The translations under genes and the position numbers were made by a program. Positions 6,744-11,175 of a stretch of DNA of 11,175 nt are shown in pieces. Numbering within the stretch: the first letter of the stretch is position 1; the number at the start of each line of letters is the position of its first letter. A model generated the notes under the pieces. The model saw only the letters and a program-made list of their open reading frames with translations, was not told the origin of the DNA and made no database searches. Origin of the DNA: JBOHRE01 sp050732635 (lineage in GTDB: Bacteria > Gemmatimonadota > Gemmatimonadetes > Longimicrobiales > RSA9). The stretch is taken from the NCBI GenBank assembly GCA_050732635.1, contig JBOHRE010000100.1, positions 1-11,175 of the forward strand, given 5' to 3'.

Positions 6744-7430
6744 GTGAAGGCGCGGGTCGGCAGGCGCGGAGTCGCAGTGGTCGTCGCAATGGTGGCGCTA
6801 GCCGCTGGCTGTGCGACGTTCCGCACGGAGGCGCGCCCGAGCCCGGAGTCGGAGCTCGAGCGTGGGGTCGTACTTCTACGTCAGGCGGATTACCGAGGCG
6901 CGTACGAGGTTCTCGCGGAGTTGTTCGTTGAACGCCATGCCGAACCGGTCGGCCGGCGGGCGCTGCTGTTGCTGGCGGCGGCCGAGCTCGACCCGCGTAA
7001 TGCCGAGCGGCGCATGGAAGTGGGTACGGAGCTGCTGAGTCGGCACCTGCAGGTCGAGGGCTGGCAGACGTGGCAGCAGCCGGTGCTGGAGAGCATGTAC
7101 CTGATGGCGCTCGAGTTGAGCACGGCGCAGATCGAGCTTGCGCGGGCGCAGGTCGAGGCGCAGGTCACCGAAGCGCAGATCCGCGAGGCGTTGGGTGCGG
7201 ACGAGCCGACGGCGTCGCCCACACCGGTCACGCTCCGGGATGAGAACGCACGGCGTCTGCCGACGCTACCGGCGGCGAGCTTCACGGCGCAGATCGGTGC
7301 ACTGCGGCGCGATCGTGACCAGCTTCGTATCGAACGAACCGAGCTGCGCACGCGGGTGACGGCACTCGAGCAGGCGCTGGCGGAGGCGCAGGCGGAGATC
7401 GAGCGGATCAAGCGGACCATCCGGCCTTAG
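6744..7430 (+). CDS. Probable lipoprotein with helical-repeat region and C-terminal coiled coil
   Basis: The protein has 228 residues from GTG 6744. An arginine-rich start (KARVGRRG), a hydrophobic stretch (VAVVVAMVALAAG) and Cys23 form a lipoprotein signal (LAAGC), so the mature protein is probably lipid-anchored in the envelope. Residues about 35-125 are alpha-helical and TPR-like (ELERGVVLLRQADYRGAYEV, then RRALLLLAAAELDPRNAE). Residues 125-150 form a charged helix, followed by a Pro/Thr-rich linker at 153-175. Residues about 185-224 form a heptad-like coiled coil (IERTELRTRVTALEQALAEA). No catalytic motif is visible. TPR plus coiled coil suggests an adaptor or assembly-factor role in the envelope; CpoB/YbgF has the two elements in the opposite order. 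Function is unknown. The gene diverges from asnS, and its stop is only 4 bases from the recG stop on the other strand. Confidence 0.8.
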   Translation: MKARVGRRGVAVVVAMVALAAGCATFRTEARPSPESELERGVVLLRQADYRGAYEVLAELFVERHAEPVGRRALLLLAAAELDPRNAERRMEVGTELLSRHLQVEGWQTWQQPVLESMYLMALELSTAQIELARAQVEAQVTEAQIREALGADEPTASPTPVTLRDENARRLPTLPAASFTAQIGALRRDRDQLRIERTELRTRVTALEQALAEAQAEIERIKRTIRP

Positions 7431-7434
7431 CCGC

Positions 7435-9579
7435 TCAGCCGACGTCGTAGAGCTTTTCGCGCTCGGCGTGCAGCATTTCGATCCGCTCCCGGAAGCGGGC
7501 GTGCGTCGGCAGCTCGAGCTCGGGATCGTTGTCAATGAGCGCGCGCGTATGTGCGCGAGCCGCAGACAGCAGGTCCTCGTCGCGCTCCGGATCGAAATGG
7601 CGGAAGCTGGGCAGCCCATGCTGCTTCGCACCGAAGAAATCACCCATGCCGCGCAGCCGCAGGTCGGCGCGCGCGATCTCAAAGCCATCATCGTTGTCTT
7701 CCAGAATGCCGAGTCGCTGGCGTGACTCAGCCTCTGCCGCCACCAGCAGCACGCAGTAGCTCTGGGCCGTGCCGCGGCCGACCCGGCCACGGAGCTGATG
7801 GAGTTGCGACAGGCCGAAGCGCTCGGCGTGCTCGACCACCATCACCGTCGCGTTCGGCACGTCGATGCCAACCTCGATGACCGTGGTCGCCACCAACACA
7901 TCGATGGTGCCGGCCGCGAAGGCGCGCATGACGGCGTCCTTCGCGTCGGCGGGCAGCTGCCCGTGAAGCAGCCCCAGGCGCAGCTCGGCAAACACCTCGC
8001 GCGACAGCCGCTCATACTCCGCGGTGGCTGCACGGAGCTCGGCCTTGTCGGACTCCTCGACGAGCGGATACACCAGGTACGCCTGACGCCCCGCCGCCAC
8101 CTGCTCGCGCACGAACTCGTAAACCGCGCCTCGTGAACGCGCCGGCCGGATCGCCGTCTTGATCGGCGCGCGGCCGGCAGGTCGCTCCGCCAGCGTGGAC
8201 AGATCCAGGTCGCCGTACAGCGTCAGCGCGAGCGAGCGCGGGATCGGCGTCGCCGACATGACCAGCACGTCCGGCGGCTCTGCCGGCTGCTCGGCCAGCG
8301 CCAGGCGCTGACGCACGCCGAAGCGGTGTTGCTCGTCGACGACCACCAGGCCGAGCCGGGCGAACCGCACGGACGTCTGGATCAGCGCGTGCGTACCTAC
8401 GATGAGTCCGGCTTCACCCGCCGCGATCGCGGCGAGTGCGCGCCGGCGCTCGGCGGCCGGCAGACGCCCCGTCAGCAGCACCGGCCGCAGCTCCCCCGTG
8501 CCCGCGCCCGCTCCCGCCCCCAAACCCAGCAGCGTCGCCAGCGTGCGCGCGTGTTGCTCGGCGAGGATCTCGGTCGGCGCCATGAGAGCCGCCTGATAGC
8601 CGCTCTCGAGCGCCAGCAGCATCGCGAACAAGGCGACGACGGTCTTGCCGGAGCCGACATCACCCTGAAGCAGCCGGTTCATGCGCCGCGCCGACGTCAT
8701 GTCGTCGAGGATCTCGCGCAGCGCCTGCGTCTGCGCAGCGGTGAGCGTGAACGGCAGCGAGCGGTAGAAGGGCGCGATCAGGCGATCGGAGCGTCGAAAC
8801 CGGATGCCGTGCCGCTCCGTGGTGGCGCGGTGGTGTGCGCGCGCGTGGAGGAGCTGGAGGAAGAAGAGCTCCTCGTAGGCGAGCCGGCGTCGGCCCTGCT
8901 CCGCCTCGTCGAGCGTGCGCGGCTGGTGTACGGCCCGCAAGGCAGAGCCCAGCGCGGGCAGTCCCAGCCGCTGCAGCTCGGCCGCGGAGAACACCTCTTC
9001 CTGGCTGCCGGCGAGAAGCAGCGACTCGAGATTGTCCTCGAGGATGCGACGCAGCATACGCTGCGTCAGACCCTCCGTGGACGCGTAGATCGGCAGCACC
9101 TTCCCGGCCGCGCCGACGCCGTCCTGGGCACGGCCGAGGATCACCCATTCGCGTGGCTGCAGCAGCCGGCCGTGATAGAATCGAACCGGCCCGGCCGCCA
9201 GCAGGATGTCGCCCTTCTCGATGGTTCGGTCGAGAAACGGCTGGCCGGGCCACGAGCATTCGATGCGGCCCGTCTCATCGCGCAGCACCACCTGGAAGAT
9301 GCGCAGTCCCCGGCGCGTGGGCAGCACGCCCTTGCTCGTGACCTCACCGATCACGGTCACGTCCATCCCGATCTCGGCACTCCTGATCGGTGTGACCGTG
9401 CTCGCGTCCTCGTAGCGCCAGGGCGTGTGATGGAGCAGGTCGCGCGCGGTGTGCACGCCCAAGCGGGCCAACGACTCCGCGCGTTTCGGGCCGACCCCTT
9501 TCAGAAACTGTGCGGGCCGGTCGAGGTCGAGGCGACCGCGCACTTCAGGCAAGCAGATCGCTGGCGAATCGCGCGGCAT
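7435..9579 (-). CDS. recG: ATP-dependent DNA helicase RecG
   Basis: RecG is a superfamily 2 translocase that reverses stalled replication forks and processes branched recombination intermediates. The 714-residue length is normal. In order: a helix-hairpin-helix-like start (FLKGVGPKRAESLARLGV, 25-42), the OB-fold wedge domain (about 60-150), Walker A GDVGSGKT (306-313), the DEQH box (415-418), SAT (442-444), motif V VIEVGIDVP (568-576), motif VI QLRGRVGRG (595-603), and the TRG translocation motif DLRLRGMGDFFGAKQHG (639-655). A Gly-Ala tract (GLGAGAGAGTG, 352-362) lies in a helicase-lobe loop. Start choice is uncertain. ATG 9579 overlaps the end of ftsY by 35 bases, whereas GTG 9543 begins one base after the ftsY stop and gives a start close to that of typical RecG. 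Neither has a clear Shine-Dalgarno. The gene is cotranscribed with ftsY by position and converges on the lipoprotein gene. Confidence 0.97.
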   Translation of the reverse strand: MPRDSPAICLPEVRGRLDLDRPAQFLKGVGPKRAESLARLGVHTARDLLHHTPWRYEDASTVTPIRSAEIGMDVTVIGEVTSKGVLPTRRGLRIFQVVLRDETGRIECSWPGQPFLDRTIEKGDILLAAGPVRFYHGRLLQPREWVILGRAQDGVGAAGKVLPIYASTEGLTQRMLRRILEDNLESLLLAGSQEEVFSAAELQRLGLPALGSALRAVHQPRTLDEAEQGRRRLAYEELFFLQLLHARAHHRATTERHGIRFRRSDRLIAPFYRSLPFTLTAAQTQALREILDDMTSARRMNRLLQGDVGSGKTVVALFAMLLALESGYQAALMAPTEILAEQHARTLATLLGLGAGAGAGTGELRPVLLTGRLPAAERRRALAAIAAGEAGLIVGTHALIQTSVRFARLGLVVVDEQHRFGVRQRLALAEQPAEPPDVLVMSATPIPRSLALTLYGDLDLSTLAERPAGRAPIKTAIRPARSRGAVYEFVREQVAAGRQAYLVYPLVEESDKAELRAATAEYERLSREVFAELRLGLLHGQLPADAKDAVMRAFAAGTIDVLVATTVIEVGIDVPNATVMVVEHAERFGLSQLHQLRGRVGRGTAQSYCVLLVAAEAESRQRLGILEDNDDGFEIARADLRLRGMGDFFGAKQHGLPSFRHFDPERDEDLLSAARAHTRALIDNDPELELPTHARFRERIEMLHAEREKLYDVG

Positions 9580-10468
9580 CGAAGACCGCGAGCGCTTCGG
9601 CTCGTTCGCCGGTGCCGACCAGTTTCACCGGCACGTCGAACTCTTCCTTGAGGGCGACGACGACGCCGCCGCGCGCGGTGCTGTCGAGCTTCGCGAGCAC
9701 GAGACCGGTCAGCGGCAGCGCCGCCGTGAAGGTGCGCAGCTGAGCGACCGCGTTCTGACCGATTGTGGCATCGAGTACCAGCAGCGTTTCATGCGGCGCG
9801 CCTTCGCGCCGCCGCGCGATCACGCGGTGCACCTTGCGCAGCTCTGCCATCAGGTCATCCTGCGTATGAAGCCGGCCGGCAGTGTCGACGATGATGACGT
9901 CCGTCCGCCGCCGCTCGGCCGCTTCGATCGCGTCGAACGCGACCGAGGCCGGATCGGCGCCGGCCGCCGCCCCGATGAAGCCCGAGCCGGTCCGCTCCGC
10001 CCACACGCGCAGCTGCTCGATGGCGCCGGCGCGGAAGGTGTCGCCGGCCGCGAGCAATACCGAACGACCCTCGCTGCGCAGCCGGTGCGCCAGTTTGCCG
10101 ATCGATGTGGTCTTGCCCACGCCGTTCACGCCAACGATCAGCAGCACGGTCGATCCGCCGTCGGCCGCGAAGCGGAGCTGTGGGTCAGCATTGCCGGCGC
10201 GCAGGATCTCCAGGACCTCGCCCTCCACGACGCCGCGAAATTCTGCTTCCGTGCGGATCCGGCCCTGGCGCGACAGCCGTTCGACGCGCTCCGTCAGGCG
10301 GAGCGTGGCCGCGACGCCGAAATCGCTCGCCAGCAGCAGCTCCTCGATGCCCTCGATCGTACCCTGATCGATGCCTCGCACCAGAACACCGACATCCGTG
10401 AGGGCCACATCCTTGATCCGCTGCCACAGCGAAGGCTGCTCGTCACGCGTCCGGTAAAGCCGTCCCAT
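9545..10468 (-). CDS. ftsY: Signal recognition particle receptor FtsY
   Basis: This SRP-receptor GTPase docks ribosome-SRP complexes at the membrane and pairs with Ffh to drive co-translational insertion. The protein has 307 residues from ATG 10468. The N domain is at about 12-95 (SLWQRIKDVALT, LLLASDFGVAATLRLTE). The NG GTPase follows: G1 GVNGVGKT (113-120), the insertion-box region DTFRAGA (143-149), G3 DTAGR (195-199), G4 AKLD (259-262), DSTARGG (262-268) and GTGE (285-288), ending FDAARFASDLL. G4 has Ala where TKxD is usual. The long acidic A domain of the E. coli protein is absent, as in many compact FtsY proteins. I chose ATG 10468 because the N domain starts there and a partial Shine-Dalgarno GAGAG (10476-10480) sits 7 bases upstream. 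The frame extends to 10645, but that adds 59 low-complexity Arg/Ala residues and overlaps the upstream gene. The gene lies 29 bases after that gene's stop. Confidence 0.96.
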   Translation of the reverse strand: MGRLYRTRDEQPSLWQRIKDVALTDVGVLVRGIDQGTIEGIEELLLASDFGVAATLRLTERVERLSRQGRIRTEAEFRGVVEGEVLEILRAGNADPQLRFAADGGSTVLLIVGVNGVGKTTSIGKLAHRLRSEGRSVLLAAGDTFRAGAIEQLRVWAERTGSGFIGAAAGADPASVAFDAIEAAERRRTDVIIVDTAGRLHTQDDLMAELRKVHRVIARRREGAPHETLLVLDATIGQNAVAQLRTFTAALPLTGLVLAKLDSTARGGVVVALKEEFDVPVKLVGTGERAEALAVFDAARFASDLLA

Positions 10469-10497
10469 TCGTGCACTCTCGCTCGAGTCGCGCCGTG

Positions 10498-11175
10498 TCA
10501 CCGCAGCCCCCAGCGGCGGCGTAGCACCCATTCCGCGCACAGGACCATGATCACCGCCACGTACGGCCACGCCGAGGTGCGCAATGGCCGCCGGAGCCGC
10601 CCGGCGTCGGCCGGCCGCGCGCCATCCCCGCGGATGTCCGGCCATTCGACCGTCGCCCGCGCGAAGTCTGCCGTGTAGCTCTCGACGGACACGGGTCCCA
10701 CGGCGACCGCCGCGACCTGTCCGCCGGCAAACGCCCGTGCGCGATACTGGTAGTGGCCCGGTGCGACGCCGCTCAACCAGGCCGTGTCATCCTGCGCGAC
10801 CAGCGTCGTGTCGAGCGACGGCGCACCGTCGCGCTCCAGCCTCAGGGCGATGGAATCCAGCCGCGTGCCCGGCGCGACCCACCCGACCGCGCGTGCACGT
10901 GGGGCCACCCAGGACAGAGGTCGCACGGCAAGCGGCGCGATCCCGCGCTCGTCGCGCATGAGCCAACCGGCCGCAGCGGACCAGAGCGCGCGGTAGGTCC
11001 GGCGAGGTTCACCGCCGCGAAACGCCCAGCGCCAGTACCCCTGGCCGGTGGCCACGAGCCACCGGCGGCCGCCGGTCTCGCCGCCAACCAGCGCGGCCAG
11101 TAATTCGCCGCTGCGGCCGCGCCGCGCCGCGAGCGCGGCCCAGCTCGAGCCGAGCTGTGGCGCGCTGCGCAGGCC
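10498..11175 (-). CDS. C-terminal part of a large membrane protein of the VWA/glutamine-amidotransferase-like type (5' partial)
   Basis: The frame is open from the right edge to TGA at 10500-10498, giving 225 visible residues, so the start is outside the window. An internal GTG at 11055 is not a credible start because coding sequence of the same character continues upstream (LVATGQGYWRWAFRGGE spans it). The visible part has a Trp-rich stretch (YWRWAFRGGE, then YRALWSAAAGWLM), a beta-rich Ig-like region ending GVAPGHYQYRARA, and one C-terminal membrane helix (WPYVAVIMVLCAEW) followed by the basic tail RRRWGLR. This end resembles that of large membrane proteins with a VWA or class I glutamine amidotransferase-like fold, often found near ftsY in Gemmatimonadota; that comparison is from memory. 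The membrane anchor with a short basic cytoplasmic tail suggests that the bulk faces outward. It is very likely in one operon with ftsY and recG. Function is unknown. Confidence 0.75.
   Translation of the reverse strand, partial: GLRSAPQLGSSWAALAARRGRSGELLAALVGGETGGRRWLVATGQGYWRWAFRGGEPRRTYRALWSAAAGWLMRDERGIAPLAVRPLSWVAPRARAVGWVAPGTRLDSIALRLERDGAPSLDTTLVAQDDTAWLSGVAPGHYQYRARAFAGGQVAAVAVGPVSVESYTADFARATVEWPDIRGDGARPADAGRLRRPLRTSAWPYVAVIMVLCAEWVLRRRWGLR

Noticed and set aside
10469..10645. N-terminal extension of ftsY as an A domain
   Set aside because: FtsY A domains are acidic. These 59 residues are basic, Ala/Arg-rich and overlap the coding end of the upstream membrane gene.
8326..10678. 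Two long plus-strand frames (8326-9651 and 9449-10678) opposite recG and ftsY
   Set aside because: Both are antisense shadows of genes whose catalytic motifs are intact. They overlap each other and carry no domain.

Overview
The window is high-GC bacterial DNA with densely packed genes and high-GC codon use. A secreted DUF5916/CBM9-like outer-membrane-type protein and a wholly membrane-anchored gene upstream of ftsY-recG both suggest a member of Gemmatimonadota or a related lineage. That assignment comes from recalled family distributions and is not proven by any marker here. Most of the window is ordinary chromosomal backbone. I see no rRNA, tRNA, CRISPR array, insertion sequence, phage gene or defence system.

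Layout. (1) Positions 2-2587 (+) hold a large DUF5916-family protein whose signal peptide lies beyond the left edge. (2) Positions 2602-5179 (-) form a run of genes containing one intact CapA-family metallophosphatase-like protein (2953-4167). It is flanked by two broken genes: the remains of a secreted serine hydrolase (2602-2931), and a chimeric reading frame (4299-4805) that joins the start of a secreted carboxypeptidase-regulatory-like protein to the tail of a class IV aminotransferase. The chimera overlaps by one base a small four-helix membrane protein (4805-5179). (3) Positions 5251-6546 (-) hold asnS, with a good promoter candidate just upstream. (4) Positions 6744-7430 (+) hold a probable lipoprotein with a helical repeat region and a C-terminal coiled coil. 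It is divergent from asnS and converges on recG with only 4 bases between the stop codons. (5) Positions 7435-11175 (-) hold a tightly packed run in the order membrane protein (5' end off the right edge), ftsY, recG.

How the genes relate. AsnRS (translation), FtsY (co-translational membrane targeting) and RecG (stalled replication forks and recombination) are housekeeping genes with no specific joint pathway. The membrane protein, ftsY and recG are probably cotranscribed, judging from gaps of 29 bases or less and an overlap. The most notable signal is the scar-like region around capA. At least three deletion junctions lie within about 2.2 kb, which means either recent gene decay or, if this is a metagenome assembly, collapsed sequence. 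I found no convincing undescribed system.
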